The notes under the pieces were generated by a model. It was given only the letters and a program-made list of their open reading frames with translations. It had not been told where the DNA came from and searched no databases. A DNA stretch of 64,000 nt from Rubellimicrobium aerolatum (GTDB taxonomy: Bacteria > Pseudomonadota > Alphaproteobacteria > Rhodobacterales > Rhodobacteraceae). Within the stretch, counting starts at the first letter, position 1. Each line of letters opens with the position of its first letter. Location of the stretch: the NCBI RefSeq assembly GCF_017872975.1, contig NZ_JAGGJP010000011.1, positions 1 to 64,000 on the forward strand. The letters are read 5' to 3'. The translations under genes and the position numbers were made by a program. This document shows positions 8,450 through 17,907 of the stretch, piece by piece.

Positions 8450-9958
8450 GTGACAATCGTGGAACCGAAGATCATGGACATGACCCAGCCCATCGTCGAG
8501 ATGCGCGACATCACGAAGACCTTCGGTTCCACGCGCGCCCTCCGAGGCGTGGATTTCACGGTCATGCCGGGCGAGATCCACGCGCTTCTGGGCCGCAACG
8601 GCGCGGGCAAGAGCACGCTCGTGTCCGCGCTGAGCGGCGTCACCCCCGCCGACGCCGGCACCATCCGCATCGGCGGAACCAGCGTGACCGCGAACGGCCA
8701 GAGCTACGCCGCCGCGATCCGCGACGAGATCGCCCATGTGCAGCAGACGCCACGGCTCTTCGACCAGCTCACGGTCGCCGAGAACCTGTTCCTGGAGAAC
8801 CCGGTCGTCCGCAAGCGGTATGGTCTGGTCAGCCACGGTCGGATGATCTCGCGCACCCAGGCCCTGCTGGACGAGTGGAGGATCGACATCCGCCCCACCG
8901 CCCTGGCCGGGCAACTGGACGCCGGCACGCGGCAGCTCCTGGAGATCATGAAGGCCCTGAACCGGGGCGTCCCGGTGATGATCCTCGACGAGCCGACCGC
9001 CGCCCTCAGCAACGCCGAGAAGCGCATCCTGTTCGATCATATCCGGGCGCTGAAGCTCCGGGGCGTGTCCTTCGTCTACATCTCGCATCACCTGGACGAG
9101 GTGTTCGAGGTCGCCGACACGGTGACCATCCTGCGCGACGGGCAGATCGTCACCGCGCGCGCCCCGGTGTCGAGCCTCGACGTGGAAACCATCGCCAACC
9201 TGATGATGGGGCAGGCGACCACCCGCAGCGAGCGCAGCGACACCACCGACGCGACCGCGCCGCCCCTGCTTCGGGCCAAGGGCATCCGCATCGGCCCGGC
9301 CCACGAGGCGACCGTCGATCTGGAGGTGCGCGGCGGCGAGATCGTCGCCCTGGCCGGTCCGGTCGGCAGCGGCAAGGAAAGCCTCGCCATGATCCTCGCG
9401 GGGCACCAGACGCCCTTCGGCGGAGAGATATCGAGCCCCCGGGGCAAGCTGCCGGTGATCGGCCTCGTGCCGACCGACCGGCACGCCAGCGGTTATGTCG
9501 GCATCCTCGGCGTGCGCGAGAACGTGGCGGCGGGCGGCCTCGACATCCTGTCGGGCCCGCTCGGCTTCATCAACCGGCGCAAGGAGCAGGAGCATGTCGG
9601 CCGCCTGGCCCGGCAGACCAACGTCATCGCCTCCTCGCTGGACCAGGCCGTCGGGCAGCTCAGCGGCGGCAACCAGCAGAAGGTCGTCTTCGCGCGATCC
9701 CTCTGCCGAAGTCCCGACGTCATCGTGGCCCTCAGTCCGACGCGCGGCGTCGATGTCGGCGCCAAGGAGCAACTCTACGCGCTGCTGCGCGACCTTGCCG
9801 CCAAGGGCATGGGAGTCGTCGTCGTCTCCGACGAGGAGGACGAAATCAGTCAGTTGGCAAACCGTGTCGTCATCGTCTTCGAAGGAGCGATCGTCGATGA
9901 ACTGGTCGGAGATTACAGCATGAAGGACCTAATCCTGCGGATGGAGGGCGTGGCATGA
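8450..9958 (+). CDS. Sugar ABC transporter ATP-binding protein, tandem ABC domains (RbsA-like)
   Basis: ATPase of the second importer with two ABC domains (502 aa from GTG 8450; ATG 8474 is an alternative start). Domain 1 (about residues 15-235) has Walker A GRNGAGKST and Walker B VMILDEPTAAL, but the signature region reads DAGTRQLLEI in place of LSGG. Domain 2 (about 265-495) has a degenerate Walker A GPVGSGKES, signature LSGGNQQKV and a changed Walker B VIVALSPTRG. Unequal tandem domains are normal for RbsA, MglA and XylG. It overlaps the following permease start by four bases (ATGA). Confidence 0.88.
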   Translation: MTIVEPKIMDMTQPIVEMRDITKTFGSTRALRGVDFTVMPGEIHALLGRNGAGKSTLVSALSGVTPADAGTIRIGGTSVTANGQSYAAAIRDEIAHVQQTPRLFDQLTVAENLFLENPVVRKRYGLVSHGRMISRTQALLDEWRIDIRPTALAGQLDAGTRQLLEIMKALNRGVPVMILDEPTAALSNAEKRILFDHIRALKLRGVSFVYISHHLDEVFEVADTVTILRDGQIVTARAPVSSLDVETIANLMMGQATTRSERSDTTDATAPPLLRAKGIRIGPAHEATVDLEVRGGEIVALAGPVGSGKESLAMILAGHQTPFGGEISSPRGKLPVIGLVPTDRHASGYVGILGVRENVAAGGLDILSGPLGFINRRKEQEHVGRLARQTNVIASSLDQAVGQLSGGNQQKVVFARSLCRSPDVIVALSPTRGVDVGAKEQLYALLRDLAAKGMGVVVVSDEEDEISQLANRVVIVFEGAIVDELVGDYSMKDLILRMEGVA

Positions 9959-10988
9959 TGGTGGAGCGGCACAGCACGGCCCCGACGCCTGCCTCGTCGA
10001 GGCGGTCGGCCTTCGGCAGCGCCTTCGTGGCCAACGGGTTCACCATGTATCCCGTCCTCCTCCTCCTGGTGATCGTGGGGGCGCTGGTGGCCCCGCGTTT
10101 CCTGACGCCGCTCAACCTCATCAACATCCTGGAGCAGGTCAGCGTGCTCGGGCTGACCACGATCGGCCTGACCTTCGTCGTCCTGATCGGGCGGCTCGAC
10201 CTGTCCCTCGAAGGGATCGTGGGCTTCGCCCCGATGCTGGCGGCCGTCCTGCTCGTTCCGGCCTCGGCGGCGGCTTCGGCGTGGAGCTGCCGGGCTGGAT
10301 GGGACCCGTCGTGGCGCTCGGCGCGGCGGGGCTGATCGGCTGGTTCAACGGCTTCATAGTCGTGCGCGTGGGGTTGAACCCCTTCATCTCGACCCTCGGC
10401 CTTCTCGTGCTGCTTCGCGGCGGCATCCTCATCATCTCGAACGGGCGCTCGATCTATTCGCCGGGAGAGGCGCTGACCTATTTGGGCTCCGAGCGGATCC
10501 TGGGCCTGCCCGTGACGGTGCTGGTTTTCCTGATTGTCGCCGTGATCGTGGGGCTGGTCTTCCAGTACCATCGCTACGGCCGCGCCCTTTACGCGATCGG
10601 CGGCAACGAGGAGGCCGCGCGCGCGGCCGGGATCAACGTGGATCGGGTGATCTGGTCGGCCTTCGTCTTCGCCGGGCTTCTGGCCGGCTTGGCCGGCGTG
10701 CTGATGACTAGTCGCCTTGACTCGGCGGTGACGACGCAAGGCGAGGGGATCATCTTCTCGGCTTTCGCGGCGGCGGTGATCGGCGGCGTCAGCCTCGGGG
10801 GCGGCAAGGGCAACATCATCGGCGTGGTCAGCGGCGTGCTGCTGATCGGCGTGATCAACAACCTGCTGACCCTGGCGCAGGTGCCGTCCTTCTACGTCCA
10901 GGCGTCCACCGGGGCCGTGATCATCGTCGCGGCGATCCTGACGACGCTGGCCAGCCGGCGTTCCAGCGGGATCAGGACGCGGACCTGA
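9955..10988 (+). pseudogene. Sugar ABC transporter permease (RbsC-like), frameshifted
   Basis: Permease of the second importer. Translation from ATG 9955 gives membrane segments and LIGRLDLSLEGIVGFAP, then leaves the family frame at about 10262. The rest is open in another frame (LGGGFGVELPGWMGP onward) to TGA 10986-10988 and contains YAIGGNEEAARAAGI and AAVIGGVSLGGG, both CUT2 permease hallmarks. A missing base near 10262-10265 explains the break. The whole gene would encode about 345 aa. With this lesion the otherwise intact binding protein and ATPase lack a working membrane component unless another permease substitutes. Confidence 0.83.
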
Positions 10989-10993
10989 TCGGC

Positions 10994-11023
10994 GTCGCGG
11001 CCTCATCCTTTGGAGGCCGCGAC
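10994..11023 (+). terminator. Hairpin after the second ABC operon
   Basis: Perfect 11-bp stem GTCGCGGCCTC / GAGGCCGCGAC with an eight-base loop, six bases after the permease stop. It lacks a U-run but its position fits an intrinsic or Rho-assisted terminator. The following 286 bases up to 11309 show no gene. Confidence 0.6.
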
Positions 11024-11309
11024 CCGACTCGGCACAGTCCCTGGGCCTTGGACGCCAAGGCCGTGGGCCGGCGCTGTGCCTCCGCCCTGTTCGTGGCGCC
11101 CTCGCGCCGTGCCTCCGCGCAGAAGGTCACCATGGGACCTGCCGACATGCCCGAGGCACCCCCCATGACGGAGGCCGGTCCCGGCACGGGGCCATGACGG
11201 CTCTCCTTCAGCGATGGAACCTCGCCGACGGAACGACATCCACGATCCGTATCGGTCTCCATAACCCGGCAGCACGAGCCGATCGTGCCCCGCCTATGGA
11301 GGTCATCCC

Positions 11310-12638
11310 ATGACCAACCGCCGCACGTTCATCCTTGGCCTCACCTCGCTGGGAACGCTCGCCGCGATCTCCACGCCCGCCCTTGCCGCCGACCTTGCCC
11401 CGCAAGGCGCAACAGCGATCACCAGGGTGTACGGAGACGGGCTGCGGTTTGTGGCCGTTGCGGTCTCCTATTCGGGCGCAGTCTCGGCGAGCGACCTTTC
11501 GGTCGAGGATTTCAGGGTGGGCGACCGCACGGTGACCGCCGTCTACCCCGCCACCGCACCCGATCCCGCCAGCCGCGCCGACAGCGGCGCGGTCGTGATC
11601 GTGGAGCTTTCGGACACGGATCCTGGCGCCTTGCTTGCGGTCGAGCCGGAGCGGTCCTAACCACCCTCGGGCAACTCGCAAGGCGAGGGCAAGCCCCGCT
11701 GGACGGCGGGCGACCCCAACATCAGCGACACGACCTGGGCCACGCCGCAGGCCCGCGTCGAGGTGGCCGAAGTCGCGGCGGCAAACGGCGACACCCTCGC
11801 GGCCGCGTCTGTCGAGACCAGCGCGGTCAGGAACCTCGTCCTCGACGAGTTCGAGCAGCGGGTCTGGAACGACCCCGAGACCGGCGACACGCTGCCCTAC
11901 AACCTGTTCGTGCCGAAGGGCTACGACCCGTCCAGATCCTACCCGCTGGTGAACTTCATGCACGATGCCGGCGCCACCAGCGACGATCCGCTGTTCACGC
12001 TGAAGCAGGGCCTGGGCGCGATCGTCTGGGCCAGCCCCGAGGATCAGGCCAAGCGCCCGTGCTTCGTTCTCGCCCCGCAATTCGCCGAGATCATCGCCGA
12101 TGACGACAACAACACGTCGAGCATGCTCGACACCACCATCAATCTCATCAAGGCGCTTGTCGAGGAATTCAGCATCGACGCCGGGCGGCTCCACACCACC
12201 GGCCAGTCGGGCGGCGGGATGCTGTCGATCGCGATGAACATCAAGTATCCGGACTTCTTCGCCGCCAGCTTCCTCGTCGCCTGCCAGTGGGGGCCCGAGC
12301 TGGTGGCCCCGATGGCCGGCAACCGGCTGTTCATCGTCACCAGCCAGGACGACCCCGGCGCCTTCCCCGGCCAGAACGCCATAACCGAGGCTCTGGAAGA
12401 TACGGGCGCCACCGTGTCCCGCGCCATCTGGGACGGAACCTGGACCGCCGAGCAGTTCCGGTTCGCCTTCGACGACCTCGATGCCGAGGGGGCCCGGATC
12501 AACTACGTCTCCTTCGCCGAGGGCACGGTCATTCCCGAAGGCCAGAGCGCCGCCGGGGCCTCGGGGCACCGCAACACTTGGCGGGTCGCCTATGCCATCG
12601 AGCCGATCCGTGAATGGATCTTCCGGGCCGACGCGTGA
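11310..12638 (+). pseudogene. Secreted alpha/beta-hydrolase (esterase-like), in-frame stop
   Basis: The reading frame opens at ATG 11310 with an N-terminal twin-arginine-like signal (TNRRTFILGLTSLG, cleavage near ALAAD) and an N-terminal domain that may be Ig-like. TAA at 11658-11660 ends it after 116 codons. The same frame then runs open to TGA 12636-12638 and encodes an alpha/beta-hydrolase with nucleophile motif GQSGGG, an upstream PLVNFMHDAG oxyanion region and late GHRNTW histidine region. This resembles PHB-depolymerase/feruloyl-esterase-like secreted esterases. An export signal and catalytic domain separated by a stop in the same frame indicate a nonsense mutation. The esterase may have released the sugar or cyclitol taken up by the island; that role is an inference. 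Confidence 0.75.
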
Positions 12639-12660
12639 ACGAACAAGGCAGGAGATCAGG

Positions 12661-13095
12661 ATGACGATCCGCGGAACCCGTCCTGGCGACACCCTGGTGG
12701 TATGGAAGCTGGACCGGCTCGGCCGCTCGCTGCCGCACCTGCTGGCGATCGTCGCCGAGCTGAGGTCGCGGGACGTGGCCTTCCGCTCGCTGACGGAGTA
12801 GATGGACACGACCACGCCGCACGGGGAGCTGCTGTTCTCGATCTTCGGCGCGCTGGCCCAGTATGAGCGGGCCTTGACCCGCGAACGCGTGGTCGCGGGC
12901 CTCGCGGCCGCCAGGCGCCGCGGCCGGCGTGGTGGCCGCCCGCCGACGCTCGACCCCGAGCAGATCGAGCAGATCACGGCCGCGCTCGACGGGGGTGCGA
13001 GCAAGGCGTCGGTGTGCCGGACCTTCAAGGTGCCGCGCTCGACGCTGCTCGACACGCTGGCGTGGGTGGGCTGGACCTCCCCGGCCAAGGCCTGA
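12661..13095 (+). pseudogene. Tn3-family resolvase remnant (TnpR), truncated and interrupted
   Basis: Serine-recombinase sequence beginning in mid-domain at RPGDTLVVWKLDRLGRS (about 12676). The N-terminal part with the catalytic serine is missing. ATG 12661 with AGGAGA upstream seems to belong to whatever preceded the junction, giving an artificial MTIRGT leader. TAG at 12799-12801 interrupts the family motif SLTE-DTTTPHGELLF; the same frame continues through ALAQYERALTRERV and a C-terminal helix-turn-helix (GGASKASVCRTFKVPRSTLL) to TGA 13093-13095. It cannot be an active resolvase. Confidence 0.85.
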
Positions 13096-16003
13096 CCGGT
13101 GCCCCGGCGCGCCGTTCTGACCGAACGGCAGCGCGCCGCCCTAATGGCGCTGCCTGAAAACGAGCCCGACCTGGTCCGGCACTGGACGCTCGGGGCCGAC
13201 GATCTGCGCGTCATCGGGACCCGGCGCAGGCCGCACAACCGCTTGGGCTTTGCGCTCCAGCTCTGCGCGTTGCGCTACCCCGGCCGGGGCCTCGCGCCCC
13301 GGCGAGGTGATCCCGCACGTGCCGCTCGCGTTCGTCGCCGACCAGATCCCCGTCGACCCGCAGGTGCTGGCCGACTGCGCCGTGCGCGAACCGACCCGGT
13401 ACGAGCAGCTCGACGCGGCTCGCGCGAGGAGTTCGGCTTTCGGCCGCTCGACCCCTTGGCCAAGGCCGAGCTCCAGGCGTGGCTCCTGCCGGTCGCGCTG
13501 GCCACGACCAGCGGGGTCGACCTCGCGCGCCTGTTGCTCGACGAGTTCCGCAGCCGCCGCGTCATCGTGCCCGGCATCACGCTCGTCGAGCGCATGGTGG
13601 CGCAGGCGCTGCTTGAGGCGGAGCGCCACGTCGCCGACCTGCTCACTCGGCGCCTCACCGCCGGGCAGCGCGACCGGCTCTCGATCCTGCGCGCGACCGA
13701 GCTCGATCCGGCGCTGGCCTCCGCGGTGCATCCCCAGCGCCTGCGCCGCCTGTGCCAGGAAGGGGCGCGGTTGACCGCCCAGCACCTCACTACCCTGCTC
13801 CCCACCCGGAGGCGCGCGGTCCTGGTCGCGACCGTGCTCGAGGCGCAGGTGACGCTGACCGACGACGCGGTGCTGATGTTCGAGCGGCTGTTCGGCTGGA
13901 TGTTCCGGCGCGTCGAGCGGGGCGAGGAGGCCGCGCTGAAGCGCGACCGGCGCACCATCAACGACAAGATCAGGCTGTTCGCCCGCCTCGGCGACGCGCT
14001 CCGAGCCGCCTGCGACAGCGGCGCCGACGCGTTCGCCGCGATCGAGCGCGTCGGCGCCTGGGACGAGCTGGGCACGCAGGTGGACGAGGCCAAGCGCCTG
14101 GTCCGGCCCGATCCGCTCGACCCGGTCGCGCTCGTGCAGTCCAGTTTCCCCATCCTGCGGCAGATCGGACCCGCGTTCGTGCAGGCGTTCGCGTTTGGGG
14201 CCGTGCCCGGCTGCTCGGGGCTCGCGCGCGGGGTCGAAGTGATGCGCCGGCTCGGCCAGGGACGATTGCGGAGGCTGCCGGCCGACGCGCCGACAGGCTT
14301 CATTCGTCCGACCTGGCGGCGCCGGATCGGCCGCGACGGCATGGACCGGCGCATCTACGAGTTCTGCGTCCTGGCCGAGCTGCGCGACCGCCTGCGCGCG
14401 GGGGACATGTGGGTGGAGGGAAGCCGACGCTACTGCTCGGTCGAGCAGCAGCTCATCTCCGCCCCCGTGTTCGCAGCCATGCGCGAGGCGGGTCCGCTGC
14501 CCGTGCCCGTGGTCGGGTCGGCCGCGGAGTGGCTGGCCGACCGCCGCGCGCGGCTCGCTCGACGGCTGGCCGAGGTCGCGGCCAAGGCGGAGGCCTGCAC
14601 GCTCGAAGAGGTCCAGCTCAAGGCCGGGCGGCTGCGGATCTCGCCCTTGAAGTCGGCCACGCCGGAGGAGGCAGAGGGCGCGCTAGCCCCCCTTTACGCC
14701 CACCTCCCGCTCATCCGCGTGACCGACCTCCTCGCCGAGGTCGATCGCTGGACCGGGCTCGCCGGCTGCTTCACGCACCTGACCACCGGGCGCGCCCACG
14801 ACGAGCCGCGCGCGGTGCTCACAGCCGTGCTCGCGGACGCCACCAACCTCGGCCACGCCCGCATGGCGGAAGCCTGCAACCTCGTCAGCCAGCGCCAGCT
14901 CGGCTGGCTGTCGTTCTGGCATCTGCGCGAGGACACCTACGGCGCCGCGCTCGTCCGGCTCGTCGACGCGCAGTACCGGATGTCGCTCGCCGCCGCTTTC
15001 GGGTCCGGCACCGCGTCGAGCTCGGACGGCCAGCACTTCCCGCTCGACCGGCGCGCCCAGGCGACCGGGGCCGTCAACCCGCACAAGGGATCGGAGCCGG
15101 CCGTGTCATCTCACACGCACCTGTCCAACCGCTACGCCCCGTTCCACTCCAAGATGATCTCGGCGAGCGCGGGCGAGGCGGCCCACGTGCTCGACGGGCT
15201 GCTTCACCACAGCGCCGACCTGAACGTCGAGCGGCAACCACACCGACGGCGGCGGCGTGTCGGACCGCGTGTTCGCGCTCTGCCATCTGCTCGGGTTCCG
15301 GTTCGCGCCGCGCGTCCCGAACCTGGCCGCCCGACGGCTGCACCTGTTCGAGGGGCCGGAGCCCGGGCCCGACATCGCCCCGCTTTTGGCCGCCCCCATC
15401 GACGAGCGCCTGGTCACGGACCACTGGACCGACGTGCTCCGGCTGGCAGCCTCGATCCGCACGGGCGTGACCAGAGCCTCCGCGATGCTGGCGCGGCTCG
15501 GCTCCTACCCGCGCGCGAACGGGCTGGCGCTCGCTCTGCGCGAGATCGGGCGCGTCGAGCGCACGCTGTTCACGCTCGACTGGATCGAGGACCCCGAGGA
15601 GCGGCGCCGCGCGACCCGCGAGATGAACAAGGACGAAGCCGAGAACGCGCTCAAGCGGGCCATCTTCTTCCACCGGGCGGGCCGGCTGCGCGACCACGGC
15701 CTCCAGGCCCAGGGCCACCGCGCGAGCGCGCTCAACCTCGTGGTGGGCGCGATCGTGCTCTGGAACATGACCTACCTCGAAGCCGCCATACGCCACCTGG
15801 AGCGCCAGGGACGGCCGGTGCCGCCCGACCTGCTCCAGCACCTGTCCCCGCTCGGCTGGCAGCACATCAACCTCACCGGCGACTACCTCTGGACCGACCC
15901 TCCCACCCAGGCCGGACAGCGCCGGCCCCTCCGCCGGTGGCTCACCCAGCCAAAGCCGCATGGCCCTAAGCGTAGATCTGGGTCCGTTCTGTGTGACATC
16001 CCC
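12676..16003 (+). mobile_element. Truncated Tn3-family transposon remnant
   Basis: A resolvase fragment (tnpR) is followed four bases later by a transposase gene (tnpA), both on the plus strand, and the unit ends in a 38-bp terminal repeat at 15966-16003. The left end is gone: the resolvase starts in mid-domain and no partner inverted repeat is visible in the 3 kb to its left. Both genes carry several disabling lesions, so the element is an old, one-ended relic. It splits the island between the esterase gene and the inositol operon on the minus strand. Confidence 0.85.
15966..16003 (-). repeat. Right terminal inverted repeat of the Tn3-family element
   Basis: On the minus strand the 38 bases begin GGGGATGTCACACAGAACGG and end TACGCTTAG. 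The length of 38 bp, the GGGG outer end and the ACGCTTAG-like inner end are typical of Tn3-family terminal repeats. It lies directly after the transposase coding sequence. No matching left repeat was found. Confidence 0.8.
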
Positions 16004-16046
16004 GTTTCGGCGGACCCGGAGCAGGATCACGAGCCCAAGACAAGGC

Positions 16047-16078
16047 ACCGGCTTGGCAGGCAGTGGAGCCAAGCCGGT
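16047..16078 (-). terminator. Hairpin downstream of the iolD-iolE-SDR operon
   Basis: Perfect 11-bp stem ACCGGCTTGGC / GCCAAGCCGGT with a ten-base loop, 27 bases past the stop of the leftward SDR gene. Its position fits termination of the minus-strand inositol operon. It lies just outside the transposon end. Confidence 0.6.
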
Positions 16079-16104
16079 TCCTACGGGGCCTGCGGTGCTC
16101 TACG

Positions 16105-16926
16105 TCACCTGGGCAGCGCCATCGGTCCCTCGGGCGCTGGCGCCTGGCCCGGATAGGCGCCCCAGATCGACTGGTCGAAGTTCACGATGGCCCCGGTCAT
16201 CAGCCCGGCGTCGTCCGACACGAGGAAGTTGATCGCTCGCGCCGCCTCCTCCGGGTCCACGAGGCGCCCGAAGGGGAGCCGCGCCGCCGCCTTCGCCTCC
16301 CAGTCGGGATCGCCGCTTTCGACCGCCTGAACAAGGTTCTCGTTGTCCGACGACATCCAGCCCACGTTGAGCTGGTTGACCCGGATGCGGTTCGCCATGA
16401 CCGAAAAGGCCGTGTTGGTCGTCAGCGTGCTCAGGGCCGCCTTGGAGGCGCAGTAGGGGTTGATGAAGGGCTGCCCGGCCAGCGCCGACATGGAGCCGAC
16501 GTTGCAGATCGCCCCTTCCACGCCGTCGCGGATCATCAGCTTGATCGCCTCCTGCATCAGGAAGAACGGACCGCGTACGTTGGTCGCGAACATTCGGTCG
16601 AAGAGGTCGGGCGAGGTGTCGAGGATGGAGCCCCGCTCGGTGGAGGCCCCTGCGTTCACCAGCACGTCGATCCGACCGAACAGCCGGTCCACCTCGGCCA
16701 CGGCGCGGCGGCAGTCCTCGACACGCGCGAAGTCCGCCGGGACGAAGTGGACCGCTGCGCCGCTGGCCTCGGCGATGGCGCGGCGGGCGGCCTCGCCCCT
16801 CTGTGGATTGCGTCCGGTGATGACCACGCCGGCGGCCCCGGCAACGGCCAGACGGCGCGCGACGGCCGCCCCCAGCCCCTGGGTGGCCCCGGTCACGAGG
16901 CAGATCTTGTCGTCCATGCGGTTCAT
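16105..16926 (-). CDS. Short-chain dehydrogenase/reductase of the inositol operon
   Basis: Classical SDR of 273 aa using NAD(P). The nucleotide motif is TGATQGLG near residue 13, with the NAG motif in VLVNAGAS, catalytic Ser in CNVGSMSA and YCASK with the catalytic Tyr and Lys. ATG 16924-16926 overlaps the iolE stop by four bases (ATGA), so it is translationally coupled as third gene of iolD-iolE-SDR. SDRs in inositol clusters oxidise or epimerise inositol isomers or their keto forms; which one applies here is not known. The C-terminal tail (GAYPGQAPAPEG) is proline-rich. The broken tnpA frame runs convergently over its last 52 bases. Confidence 0.87.
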   Translation of the reverse strand: MNRMDDKICLVTGATQGLGAAVARRLAVAGAAGVVITGRNPQRGEAARRAIAEASGAAVHFVPADFARVEDCRRAVAEVDRLFGRIDVLVNAGASTERGSILDTSPDLFDRMFATNVRGPFFLMQEAIKLMIRDGVEGAICNVGSMSALAGQPFINPYCASKAALSTLTTNTAFSVMANRIRVNQLNVGWMSSDNENLVQAVESGDPDWEAKAAARLPFGRLVDPEEAARAINFLVSDDAGLMTGAIVNFDQSIWGAYPGQAPAPEGPMALPR

Positions 16927-17822
16927 TGCACCACCCCGTATCCCGCAGCTTGCATCACGCGAAACAGCTCGTTGTGGCCGATCCGCGCCATCTCGGCGGG
17001 CGGCGCCTTCCTCGGGTCCTGCTCGGCCTCGACCACGAACCAGCCCTCGTAGCCATGGCTGGCCAGCCGCTTGACGATGGCCTCAAAGTCGAGGCTGCCG
17101 TCGCCCGGCACGGTGAAGGCGCCCTTCACCACGGCGTCGAGGAAGGACTCTTTTGTGCGGTCCAGCGCATCGATCACTTCCTGCCGCACGTCCTTAGTGT
17201 GCACGTGGCTTATGCGGGCGTGGTGCTTGTCGATCACCCGCAGCACGTCACCGCCCGCGAAGGCCATGTGCCCGGCATCGTAAAGGAGCGGCAGGGCTTC
17301 ACCTGTCACGGCCATGAAGGCGTCGAGTTCCGCTTCGGTCTCGATAACGGCCGCCATGTGATGGTGGTAAGCCAGTGGCATCCCCTCCTCGGCGCACCAT
17401 TCCGCGAAGGTGGTCATCTTGCGCCCGTAGGACCGCATTTCGTCGTCCGAGAGCCGGGGCTTGGTCGCCAGCGGCTTGGACCGGTCGCCTTGGATCGACC
17501 GCGCCGTCTCGCCATAGACGAGGCAGGGCGCCTTGGCCGCGATGAAGAAGTCCATCTGTTCGCGGACCCGGTCCTTCTCGGCCTCCAGGTCGCCGTCGAG
17601 CAGCAGCCCCGAGAACCAGCCCCCGCAAACCTGGATGCCGTAGCGGTCGAGAATGGGGGTCAGGACCGTCGTGTCCATGGGGAAGCGTCGCCCGGTCTCC
17701 ATTCCGGTGAAGCCGGCCTCGGAGGCCTGCCGGAGGCACTCCTCCAGCGACACGTCGTCCGACAGTTCCGCAAGGTCGTCGTTCCACCACGCGATGGGGG
17801 CGATGCCGAGCTTGGCCTTCAT
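16923..17822 (-). CDS. iolE: Inosose dehydratase
   Basis: IolE removes water from 2-keto-myo-inositol (scyllo-inosose) to give 3D-(3,5/4)-trihydroxycyclohexane-1,2-dione, the substrate of IolD encoded next to it. The 299-aa protein is a TIM barrel of the xylose-isomerase-like family. It starts KAKLGIAPIAWWNDDL, as IolE proteins do, and has metal-ligand regions around GFTGMETGRRFP, AYHHHM, DAGHMAFAGGD and the C-terminal GWFVVEAEQDP. The ATG at 17822 is preferred over one 24 bases upstream because AGGAA precedes it and the family starts here. It is second in the minus-strand operon, 85 bases after iolD. Confidence 0.93.
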   Translation of the reverse strand: MKAKLGIAPIAWWNDDLAELSDDVSLEECLRQASEAGFTGMETGRRFPMDTTVLTPILDRYGIQVCGGWFSGLLLDGDLEAEKDRVREQMDFFIAAKAPCLVYGETARSIQGDRSKPLATKPRLSDDEMRSYGRKMTTFAEWCAEEGMPLAYHHHMAAVIETEAELDAFMAVTGEALPLLYDAGHMAFAGGDVLRVIDKHHARISHVHTKDVRQEVIDALDRTKESFLDAVVKGAFTVPGDGSLDFEAIVKRLASHGYEGWFVVEAEQDPRKAPPAEMARIGHNELFRVMQAAGYGVVQ

Positions 17823-17907
17823 TTCCTGTTGATCCTTCCGTTCCATGTGGTCAGGCCGCTGGGCAACCACGGCTTCCCGGTCGGCCCGAACCCTGTCCCG
17901 TGAGCCC

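Larger units (their letters stand above)
13099..16156 (+). pseudogene. Tn3-family transposase (TnpA), multiple frameshifts
   Basis: From GTG 13099 the protein starts as a normal Tn3 transposase (PRRAVLTERQRAALMALP). Between about 13283 and 13430 the family sequence (RPGEVIPHVPLAFVADQIPV) is in another frame, flanked by two compensating shifts. The main frame resumes at REEFGFRPL and carries the first two DDE residues (ADATNLGHARMAEA and SSSDGQHF). A further shift at about 15237 moves HTDGGGVSDRVFALCHLLGF and the third acidic residue (MNKDEAENALKRAIFF) to a frame that stays open through the terminal repeat to TAG 16154-16156. A natural stop just before the repeat has been lost. Non-functional. 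Confidence 0.88.

Noticed and set aside
12000-12676. Left terminal repeat of the Tn3 element
   Set aside because: I looked for the GGGGATGTCACACAG sequence left of the resolvase fragment and found no copy; the left end seems deleted.
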